5,129 nucleotides of DNA from Burkholderiales bacterium (GTDB taxonomy: Bacteria; Pseudomonadota; Gammaproteobacteria; Burkholderiales; Burkholderiaceae_C): NCBI GenBank assembly GCA_011391855.1, contig JAABPT010000029.1, positions 1-5,129 of the forward strand. The letters run 5' to 3'. How positions within the stretch are numbered: position 1 is the first letter of the stretch; the number at the start of each line of letters is the position of its first letter. Of the stretch, positions 1 through 5,129 are shown piece after piece. The notes beneath the pieces are model-generated. The model did no database searches and was not told the origin of the DNA. It was given only the letters and a program-made list of their open reading frames with translations. The position numbers and the translations under genes are program-made.

Positions 1-534
1 GGCCCGGGCGAGATCGTGCGCGGTGGCGACTTCACGGCGCTGCTGCTGCGCACGCTGGTGCTGTCGCTGTCTCTGTCACAGCCGGCCGCCCAGGCGGCCG
101 ACGACGGCGGTGCGCCCGCCCTGCAAAAGGCGGCACGCCGCGTGCTGCACCGCGCCTGGCGCCGCGTGCTGCGCGACGCCCAGGCCTTCGCCGAGGCCAG
201 CGTCGCGGAACAGCACCGCACGCGCAAGCGCCTCAAGCGTTTCCGCTACGGCCTGGAATTCCTGATGCCCCTGCTGACACGCAAGCCGGCGCTGCGCCTG
301 CACCGCGCCGTGTGCGACGCGCTCGACGCCCTGGGCCACCTGAACGACCTGCACACCGCCGAGGCGCGCTTTCGTGCCTGCGCCGACGCCGATGCCCGGG
401 CCTGGTTTGCCGTGGGCTGGGCGGCGGCCAGCCAGCCGGCGGCGCAGGCGCTGGCCGCCCAGGCGCTGGCGCGCATGGCGCGGCGCGGCGGCGGGCCGCT
501 GCCGTGGCGGCGACCGCGCAGCGGCAAGGGCTGA
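1..534 (+). CDS. CHAD-domain protein, C-terminal part (5' end outside window)
   Basis: The frame is open from the first base of the window and ends at TGA 532-534. A GTG at 16 exists, but the coding frame continues upstream of it, so the true start is almost certainly outside. The visible part is alpha-helical and rich in Arg and Ala. Its hallmark is the CHAD signature at about residues 67-80 counted from the GTG (H-R-T-R-K-R-L-K-R-F-R-Y-G-L), followed by L-G-H-L-N-D-L near 106-112, matching the usual LGxLNDL helix. CHAD domains (conserved histidine alpha-helical domain) are basic helical bundles that bind inorganic polyphosphate. They often follow a CYTH triphosphatase domain, and such a domain could lie upstream here, but that cannot be seen. 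The last ~20 residues are Gly/Pro/Arg-rich and probably unstructured. The hydrophobic run near residues 8-21 lies inside the protein and is not a signal peptide. The gene converges on the SulP transporter gene with only 15 bp between stop codons. Confidence 0.85.
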   Translation, partial: GPGEIVRGGDFTALLLRTLVLSLSLSQPAAQAADDGGAPALQKAARRVLHRAWRRVLRDAQAFAEASVAEQHRTRKRLKRFRYGLEFLMPLLTRKPALRLHRAVCDALDALGHLNDLHTAEARFRACADADARAWFAVGWAAASQPAAQALAAQALARMARRGGGPLPWRRPRSGKG

Positions 535-556
535 ACGTCCGGCCGCGGTTCAGCCC
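528..556. terminator. Inverted repeat spanning both convergent stop codons, possible bidirectional hairpin
   Basis: The arms GGGCTGAAC (528-536) and GTTCAGCCC (548-556) are perfect reverse complements, separated by 11 bases. Each arm holds the stop codon of one of the two convergent genes: TGA 532-534 on plus, and TCA 550-552 read as TGA on minus. The position suits a bidirectional transcription end. However, no T tract follows on either strand, so a classical intrinsic terminator is not shown. The call as a terminator is inference from location and symmetry. Confidence 0.3.
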
Positions 557-2319
557 GCAGGCCGATCTGCCGCGGGCGCGTTCGCGGGGCTGCCCGGTGC
601 CGCGGGCAGCGGCCCGCTGTCGTCGGGCGCGGCAGGGCTGTCGCCGGGTTCATCGAAGACCGCGGCTTCCATGTTGGGCACGATATTCTCTGCGCCCAGC
701 ACTGCCTCGAAGCCCGAACGGCGGACCAGCGACAGCGGCTGCTCGTTCACGTTCGCCAGTACCAGCGCCACGCCACGGCGCTGCAGCACACGGTGCATCT
801 GGCGCATCGCGTCCAGGCCGGAAGAGTCCATCGAAATCATCCGGTGCATTTCCAGCACCACGGCTCGCGTGCCGGGCGCCACGCGGGTTGGCAGGTTTTC
901 CAGCTGGCCGACGGCGCCGAAGAAGAGCGAGCCGAACAGTTCGAAGCCCTGCACGCCGGCCGGCAGCCGGGCGTGCGGGTGGTCGATGACGCGGAACAAC
1001 TTGCCCATGCGCCAGATGAAGAAGATGCAGGCCAGCACCAGACCCACCTGCACCGCGATCGTCAGGTCGAACACCACCGTCAGCCCAAAGGTGCCCACGA
1101 GCACGATGCGGTAGGTGACGGCGAAGCGGCGCAGCCGCGCAAATTCGTGCCATTCGCCCATATTCCAGGCCACGAAGAGCAGGATGCCGGCCAATGCCGC
1201 CAGCGGCACGTGCATGGCCAGTGGGGCTGCCACCAGCACCACCACCAGCAGTGTCAGCGCGTGCACCATGCCGGCCACCGGGCTGGTGCCGCCGGCACGC
1301 ACGTTGGTGACGGTGCGCGCAATGGTGCCGGTGGCCGGGATGCCGCCGAACAGCGGCGTGAGGAAATTGGCCACGCCCTGCGCCATCAATTCCTGATTCG
1401 GGTCGTGGCGCGGCAGTTCGGTCATGTTGTCGGCCACCCGTGCGCACAGCAGCGATTCGATGGCGCCCAGCAACGCGATCGTGAGCGTGGGGAAGAGCAG
1501 GAACTTGGCCGTGGCCCAGCTGAATTCGGGCAGCTGGAACGAGGGCAGCGTCTGCGGGATGCCGCCGAAGCGAGAACCGATGGTTTCCACGTCCAGCCCC
1601 AGCACCACGGTGGCCACGGTGGCGCCGGCCAGCGCCACGATGGTGCCTGGCACGTGCGCCGCCCAGCGCCGGGCCTTGGCCAGGCCGCCCAGCGGCGCCG
1701 TGGGCATGGTGTAGCTCTTGGGCCACAGCACCACCACCGCCAGGCAGGCCAGGCCGACGAGAAAGGCCGCCGGGTTGAAGCTGTCCAGGTGCTGTGCCAG
1801 CACGTGGATTTGGGTGAAGAAGTCGGCCGGCAGCTTGTCGATCTCCAGTCCCAGCAAGTCCTTCACCTGCGACAGCGCGATCAGCACCGCAATGCCATTG
1901 GTGAAGCCGATGACGATAGACACAGGGATATAGCGCACCAGCACGCCCAGCTTGAGCAGCCCCATCAAGAACAGCAGCACGCCGGCCAACGACGTGGCGA
2001 TGAGCAGGTTGGCCAGCCCGTAGCGTTCGACGATGCCGTAGACGATGACGATGAAGGCCCCGGCCGGGCCGCCGATCTGCACATGCGAGCCGCCCAGCGC
2101 CGAGATCAGGAAGCCCGCGATGATGGCCGTGAACAACCCGGCTTCGGGCTTGACACCGGAGCCGATGGCAAACGCCATCGCCAGCGGCAGCGCCACGATG
2201 CCCACCGTGATGCCGGCGCCCACGTCGGCCAGCAGGCGGCGGCGGTCGTAGCCGGTCAGCGCATCCAGCAACCGCGGGCGGAACGGATGCAGTCGTTGCA
2301 GCTGGAACCAGGGCGGCAT
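550..2319 (-). CDS. SulP-family inorganic anion transporter with C-terminal STAS domain
   Basis: This complete 589-residue protein has the usual size for bacterial SulP (SLC26-like) permeases, inner-membrane carriers of sulfate, bicarbonate or related anions. The membrane domain runs from about residue 29 to 436. It opens with A-D-V-x-A-G-I-T-V-G-I-V-A-L-P-L-A-M-A-F (31-50), the first conserved SulP helix. Then come G-G-P-A-G-A-F (83-89), I-P-x-S-I-V-I-G-F-T-N-G-I-A (131-144), the I-E-S-L-L-x-A-R-V-A-D segment (287-297) and the G-G-I-P-A-T-G-T-I-A-R-T motif (325-336). A cytosolic STAS domain (about 455-555) contains D-S-S-G (498-501), the loop phosphorylated in anti-sigma antagonist relatives. 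The last ~35 residues are Pro/Ala/Asp-rich and probably disordered. The ATG at 2317-2319 fits the family's N-terminus; a weak GGAT lies just upstream of it. The gene lies 76 bp downstream of metG in the same direction, and no clear terminator is visible between them, so read-through is possible. The substrate cannot be told from sequence; no carbonic anhydrase gene is adjacent in the window. Confidence 0.93.
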   Translation of the reverse strand: MPPWFQLQRLHPFRPRLLDALTGYDRRRLLADVGAGITVGIVALPLAMAFAIGSGVKPEAGLFTAIIAGFLISALGGSHVQIGGPAGAFIVIVYGIVERYGLANLLIATSLAGVLLFLMGLLKLGVLVRYIPVSIVIGFTNGIAVLIALSQVKDLLGLEIDKLPADFFTQIHVLAQHLDSFNPAAFLVGLACLAVVVLWPKSYTMPTAPLGGLAKARRWAAHVPGTIVALAGATVATVVLGLDVETIGSRFGGIPQTLPSFQLPEFSWATAKFLLFPTLTIALLGAIESLLCARVADNMTELPRHDPNQELMAQGVANFLTPLFGGIPATGTIARTVTNVRAGGTSPVAGMVHALTLLVVVLVAAPLAMHVPLAALAGILLFVAWNMGEWHEFARLRRFAVTYRIVLVGTFGLTVVFDLTIAVQVGLVLACIFFIWRMGKLFRVIDHPHARLPAGVQGFELFGSLFFGAVGQLENLPTRVAPGTRAVVLEMHRMISMDSSGLDAMRQMHRVLQRRGVALVLANVNEQPLSLVRRSGFEAVLGAENIVPNMEAAVFDEPGDSPAAPDDSGPLPAAPGSPANAPAADRPAG

Positions 2320-2395
2320 GCGGGATCCGTGTGGCGGGCGATGCGGTCGCGTGGAGACCCCGTGGAACCAGGCTCAGGGGTGGATCGTGGCCCTG

Positions 2396-4459
2396 TTACC
2401 TGACACGCAGTCCGGGTACCGCGCCGGGCCAGGGCTCCAGCACGTACAGCCCGGGATGCGCCTTTTCGTCGGCATGGCTGGCGGCCAGCACCATGCCTTC
2501 GGAGACGCCGAATTTCATCTGCCGTGGCGCCAGGTTGGCCACCAGCACGGTGAGCTTGCCGGCCAGTTGCTCGGGCGCGTAGGCGCTGGCGATGCCGCTG
2601 AAGACATTGCGCAGCTGCTCTTCGCCGGCGTCCAGTGTCAGCCGCAGCAGCTTGGTGCTGCCGGGCACCCGCTCGGCGGCCACGATGCGGGCGATGCGCA
2701 GGTCGATCTTGGCGAAATCGGCGATGCCGATCTCGGCGGCCAGCGCCTCGCCGCCGGGCAAGGCCGCTTCGACTTCTGCGGCTTCCGGCAGCGCATCGGC
2801 CGCTGGCTCGAACAAGGCGTCCAGCTGCTTCGCGTCCACGCGCTGCAGCAGGTGCCGGTATTCGCCGATCGTGTGGTGGCCGAGCGCACGCGCGGCGTCG
2901 GCCCACAGCAGCGGCTCCACCTTCAGGAAGGATTCCACCTTCGCGGCCAGCGCCGGCAGCACGGGCTTCAGATAAATCGTGAGCACGCGGAAGGCCTCGA
3001 TGCACACCGAGCAGGCGTCGTGCAGTGCGGCGTCCATGCCCGGCTGCTTGGCCAGTTCCCAGGGTTTGACGCGGTCGACGAATTCGTTCACACGGTCGGC
3101 CAGCGCCATCACCTCGCGCAGTGCCTTGCCGAATTCACGTTCCTCGTAAAGGTCCTTCAGCATCTCGGCCTGCGCGCGCAGGCCGTCGAGCAGCGCGCGG
3201 CCTTCCACGCCCAGGTCGGCCGAGAGCCGGCCGCCGAAGCGCTTGTTCAGGAAACCCGCGGCGCGGCTGGCGATATTGATGTATTTGCCCACCAGGTCGG
3301 CATTGACGCGGGCGACGAAATCGTCGGGGCTGAAGTCCAGGTCCTCGACGCGGCCGTTGAGCTTGGCGCAGATGTAGTAGCGCAGCCATTCGGCGTCCAG
3401 GCCGAGTTCCAGGTATTTGAGCGGGCTGATGCCGGTGCCCCGGCTCTTGCTCATCTTGGCGCCGCTCACCGTGAGGTGGCCGTGCACCCACACGCGGTCG
3501 GGCACCTTGCGGCCACTGAACTTCAGCATCGCCGGCCAGAACAGCGTGTGGAAGGTGACGATGTCCTTGCCGATGAAATGCACCTGCTCCACCGCGGGGT
3601 CGGCCAGGTAGGCGTCGTAGTCCACCCCGATCTTGCCGAACCAGTTCTTCAGCGAAGCCAGGTAGCCCACCGGTGCGTCGAGCCAGACGTAGAAATATTT
3701 GCCCGGCGCGTCGGGGATCTCGATGCCGAAATACGGTGCGTCGCGGCTGATGTCCCAGTCGCCCAGGCTCACCTGGCCGGCCTCGTCGCGCTTGAACCAT
3801 TCGCGCACCTTGTTCGCCACCTCGGGCTGCAGGCGGCCGTCCTGCGTCCAGTCTTCCAGGAATTCCACGCAGCGCGGGTCGGAAAGACGGAAGAAGAAGT
3901 GCTCGCTGGACCGGAGGACGGGCGTGGCGCCGGTGAGTGCCGAGCGCGGGTTCTTCAGGTCGGTGGGGGCGTAGACGGCGCCGCAGGATTCGCAGTTGTC
4001 GCCGTATTGGTCGGGCGCGCCGCAATTGGGGCATTCGCCCTTGATGAAGCGGTCGGCCAGGAACATGCCCTTCTCGGGGTCGTAGAACTGCTCGACGGTG
4101 CGCGTCTCGATGAGGTCGTTGGCGCGCAGTGCCCGGTAGATGCTCTGCGCGAGTTCGTGGTTTTCGGGGCCGTCTGTGGAATGCCAGTTGTCGAAGGCGA
4201 TGTGGAAGCCTTCCAGGGTGGGCTTGCGGCCGGCGGCGATGTCGGCCACGAATTCCTGCGGCGTCTGGCCGGCCTTCTCGGCGGCGATCATGATCGCCGC
4301 GCCATGGGCGTCGTCGGCGCACACGAAATGCACCTCGTGCCCCTGCAGGCGCTGGAAGCGCACCCAGGTGTCGGCCTGGATGTACTCCATGACGTGGCCG
4401 ATGTGGAACGGCCCGTTGGCGTAGGGCAGGGCGGTGGTGACGAAGAGCTTGCGCGACAT
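2396..4459 (-). CDS. metG: Methionine--tRNA ligase (methionyl-tRNA synthetase), long form
   Basis: This cytoplasmic class I aminoacyl-tRNA synthetase joins methionine to tRNA-Met at the cost of ATP. The 687 residues are close to the E. coli length. In order: a Rossmann catalytic core starting M-S-R-K-L-F-V-T-T-A-L-P-Y-A-N-G with the HIGH motif at 19-22; the connective domain with one zinc knuckle, C143-x2-C146-x9-C156-x2-C159; the substrate segment Y-V-W-L-D-A-P-V-G-Y (257-266); KMSKS at 335-339; and the anticodon-binding helical domain with P-W at 466-467. A C-terminal OB-fold (EMAPII/Trbp111-like) runs from about 580 to 687 and serves tRNA binding and dimerisation. All key motifs are intact. 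The ATG at 4457-4459 is chosen because the conserved N-terminus begins there. The frame stays open upstream to 4858, but that extension is low-complexity, crosses the tandem repeat and is not part of the family. No Shine-Dalgarno is evident before the start. The gene is divergent from the formate dehydrogenase gene and lies upstream of the SulP gene. Confidence 0.98.
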   Translation of the reverse strand: MSRKLFVTTALPYANGPFHIGHVMEYIQADTWVRFQRLQGHEVHFVCADDAHGAAIMIAAEKAGQTPQEFVADIAAGRKPTLEGFHIAFDNWHSTDGPENHELAQSIYRALRANDLIETRTVEQFYDPEKGMFLADRFIKGECPNCGAPDQYGDNCESCGAVYAPTDLKNPRSALTGATPVLRSSEHFFFRLSDPRCVEFLEDWTQDGRLQPEVANKVREWFKRDEAGQVSLGDWDISRDAPYFGIEIPDAPGKYFYVWLDAPVGYLASLKNWFGKIGVDYDAYLADPAVEQVHFIGKDIVTFHTLFWPAMLKFSGRKVPDRVWVHGHLTVSGAKMSKSRGTGISPLKYLELGLDAEWLRYYICAKLNGRVEDLDFSPDDFVARVNADLVGKYINIASRAAGFLNKRFGGRLSADLGVEGRALLDGLRAQAEMLKDLYEEREFGKALREVMALADRVNEFVDRVKPWELAKQPGMDAALHDACSVCIEAFRVLTIYLKPVLPALAAKVESFLKVEPLLWADAARALGHHTIGEYRHLLQRVDAKQLDALFEPAADALPEAAEVEAALPGGEALAAEIGIADFAKIDLRIARIVAAERVPGSTKLLRLTLDAGEEQLRNVFSGIASAYAPEQLAGKLTVLVANLAPRQMKFGVSEGMVLAASHADEKAHPGLYVLEPWPGAVPGLRVR

Positions 4460-4466
4460 GAATTCG

Positions 4467-4472
4467 ATTCTA
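4467..4472 (-). promoter_or_regulatory. Possible -10 element (TAGAAT) for metG
   Basis: On the minus strand the hexamer TAGAAT differs from the sigma-70 -10 consensus at one base and ends 7 bases before the metG ATG. Transcription from it would begin at or within a few bases of the start codon, giving a leaderless or nearly leaderless mRNA. This would agree with the lack of a Shine-Dalgarno there. The region 17 bp further upstream reads TCCGCG, a poor -35. The call therefore rests on the hexamer and its position alone. Confidence 0.3.
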
Positions 4473-4496
4473 GGCGGCGGGTCGTGCGCCGCGGAC

Positions 4497-4537
4497 TGAG
4501 CAGCGAAGTGAGCAGCGAAGTGAGCAGCGAACTGAGC
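4497..4537. repeat. 12-bp tandem repeat in the metG / formate dehydrogenase intergenic region
   Basis: The unit TGAGCAGCGAAG occurs at 4497-4508 and 4509-4520. A third copy at 4521-4532 ends in C instead of G, and a partial fourth (TGAGC) lies at 4533-4537. The array lies 37 bp upstream of the metG start codon and about 50 bp upstream of the divergent gene's start, so it occupies the shared promoter region. The unit is a multiple of three, so it also reads as a repeated tetrapeptide in any open frame, but no real gene covers it. Such arrays can change copy number by slippage, which would alter promoter geometry here. A protein-binding role is only a possibility. Confidence 0.85.
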
Positions 4538-4588
4538 GGCCGCAGCAGGGCACTGCACAGGGCTGGCCGGCTGCGTTAGGCTCACAGC

Positions 4589-4858
4589 GTGGTTCTGCCG
4601 ATGATCCCCATCCACAGCGTCGAAGCCGATCTGCAGCGCAAGCGCCGGCAGACCAAGGGCCGACAGGTCGACCCGGCGGTGCTGGCCGAGGTGCAGGCCT
4701 GGCTGGGCGACGCACCGCTGCGGCGCGACCTGCTCATCGAATATCTCCACGCCGTCAACGACCGGCTGCGCTGCCTGCCGGCGCCGCACCTGGCCGCGCT
4801 GGCGCAGTTGATGCGGCTGTCGCAGGCCGAGGTCTTCGAGGTGGCGAGCTTCTATCAC
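4589..4858 (+). pseudogene. NAD-dependent formate dehydrogenase beta subunit (FDH1/FdwB-like), 5' part, cut by an insertion sequence
   Basis: Ninety codons are recognisable. From memory they resemble the N-terminus of the beta subunit of tungsten/molybdenum NAD-dependent formate dehydrogenase (FDH1 of methylotrophs, FdwB of Burkholderiales). Matching pieces are K-G-R-Q-V-D-P, then a helical stretch with L-L-I-E-Y-L-H, then L-A-A-L-A-Q-L-M-R-L-S-Q-A-E-V-F-E-V-A-S-F-Y-H. This is the NuoE-like helical bundle. In intact relatives it continues into H-F-D-V-V, the 2Fe-2S cysteines and a NuoF-like FMN/NADH domain, over 500 residues in all. Here homology stops right after F-Y-H (codon 90), where insertion-sequence DNA begins. 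The frame continues through the IS to a TGA at 5114-5116, giving a hybrid of 175 residues without any cofactor-binding cysteines of the family. GTG 4589 is preferred as start because TTAGG (4576-4580) sits 8 bases before it; ATG 4601 is the alternative. The gene is divergent from metG. HoxF- or NuoE-type subunits are the other possibilities. The rest of the gene may lie beyond the IS. Confidence 0.75.
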
Positions 4859-4935
4859 CCTATTTTCCTCAGTTGTCCCAGACCGAAAGGCGCAATCGGT
4901 AGAGTTGGCGCGGGTTGCGGCGTGATGAGAGGGGG

Positions 4936-4948
4936 CACCCGATGGGTG
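4936..4948 (+). promoter_or_regulatory. Small inverted repeat around the first transposase start codon
   Basis: CACCC (4936-4940) and GGGTG (4944-4948) flank a 3-base spacer. The hairpin would hold the ATG at 4942-4944 in its loop and 3' arm, just downstream of the GAGAGGGGG (4927-4935) that could serve as ribosome binding site. If it forms in the mRNA it could lower initiation at this ATG, or favour the internal ATG at 4972. The stem is short and may be chance. Confidence 0.2.
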
Positions 4949-5129
4949 AGCGCAAGATCAGGGGCGAGGCGATGCAAGTGCGCACGCCGGGAGGCGTTGT
5001 CGAGGTTCGCTGGGACGAGCGCGGTACTGCCACGGCGATGGGTCAACTGGCCTTCTTTGCCGAGTATCTGGAAGCCACGGGTTTGTTCGAAGAGTGGCTT
5101 CGAACGTGTCCGCTGAAGTACAGCAGCCA
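4942..5129 (+). CDS. IS transposase, N-terminal fragment (possibly IS1380-like), runs off the window
   Basis: The frame is open from ATG 4942 to the window end, covering 62 codons plus two bases. It begins M-G-E-R-K-I-R-G-E-A-M-Q-V-R-T-P-G-G. Then come V-V-E-V-R-W-D-E-R-G and Q-L-A-F-F-A-E-Y-L-E-A-T-G-L-F-E-E-W, which I recognise as the start of DDE transposases of an IS4/IS1380-type group. That group usually continues with a conserved P-L-x-Y-x-S segment, and this protein shows P-L-K-Y-S-S. The catalytic DDE residues lie further downstream, outside the window. Upstream, GAGAGGGGG (4927-4935) is a strong ribosome binding site 6 bases before the ATG. ATG 4972 (M-Q-V-R-T-P-G), with AGGGGCGAGG before it, is an equally plausible start. 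The gene reads in the same direction as the interrupted formate dehydrogenase gene but in another frame. Transposase identity is fairly sure; the family is not. Confidence 0.7.
   Translation, partial: MGERKIRGEAMQVRTPGGVVEVRWDERGTATAMGQLAFFAEYLEATGLFEEWLRTCPLKYSS

Larger units (their letters stand above)
4859..5129 (+). mobile_element. Insertion sequence, left end (right end outside window)
   Basis: The formate dehydrogenase homology ends abruptly at about 4858. It is followed by an AT-richer stretch starting CCTATTTTCCTCAG, about 80 bases without coding signal, and then a transposase start at 4942. The exact boundary is uncertain by one or two bases because C residues at 4858-4860 could belong to either side. 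A terminus starting with CCT fits the IS1380 family, and the N-terminus of the transposase also reminded me of that group, but the assignment is tentative. The terminal inverted repeat and target duplication cannot be verified because the right end is not present. Confidence 0.7.

Noticed and set aside
312..989. Arg/Pro-rich open frames on the plus strand between 312 and 1114
   Set aside because: They overlap the CHAD and SulP coding regions in other frames and show no domain or plausible composition.
2320..2395. Possible terminator or small gene between metG and the SulP gene
   Set aside because: I found no stable hairpin followed by a T tract and no start codon with a ribosome binding site leading to a sensible short protein.
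793..2403. A 536-codon open frame on the plus strand opposite the SulP gene
   Set aside because: Its His/Gln/Arg-rich composition is typical of an antisense shadow of a membrane-protein gene, and the SulP frame on the other strand is well conserved.
4497..4537. CRISPR array
   Set aside because: The repeats are only 12 bp and directly adjacent, without spacers.
2318..4579. A 753-codon open frame on the plus strand opposite metG
   Set aside because: It lies antisense to a complete metG with every catalytic motif intact. Its translation is a His/Gln/Val/Gly-rich mixture without a recognisable domain, as expected from the complement of GC-rich codons.
4460..4858. N-terminal extension of the metG frame up to 4858
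   Set aside because: The extension is low-complexity (F-A-A-H repeats from the tandem array), overlaps the divergent gene and precedes the conserved MetG N-terminus. It is open only because GC-rich DNA has few stops.

Overview
The window is GC-rich, with strong G/C preference at third codon positions. Its genes look like those of a betaproteobacterium of the Burkholderiales, most likely Comamonadaceae-like. I infer this from the protein style of MetG and SulP and from the composition; no database search was possible.

Layout from left to right. (1) Positions 1-534, plus strand: the C-terminal part of a CHAD-domain protein whose start lies before the window. (2) Positions 550-2319, minus strand: a complete SulP-family anion transporter with a C-terminal STAS domain. 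It converges on the CHAD gene with a 15-bp gap, and a 9-bp perfect inverted repeat carries the stop codons of both genes. (3) Positions 2396-4459, minus strand: a complete metG (methionyl-tRNA synthetase, long form with C-terminal tRNA-binding domain). It lies 76 bp upstream of the transporter gene and reads the same way. (4) Positions 4460-4588: a 129-bp divergent intergenic region with a 12-bp tandem repeat (about 3.4 copies) and a possible -10 element very close to the metG start. (5) Positions 4589-4858, plus strand: the first 90 codons of a NuoE-like/NADH-binding beta subunit of an NAD-dependent formate dehydrogenase (FDH1/FdwB type). It is cut off in the middle of a conserved stretch. 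(6) Positions 4859-5129: the left end of an insertion sequence with the first 62 codons of its transposase, running off the window.

How the parts relate. metG is housekeeping (Met-tRNA charging). The SulP transporter may be read through from metG, but nothing shows a functional link. The formate dehydrogenase beta subunit would feed electrons from formate oxidation to NAD+; here the gene appears broken by the insertion sequence. The most informative event is this IS insertion. I found no convincing new multi-gene system. Long open frames opposite metG and sulP are GC-rich shadows.
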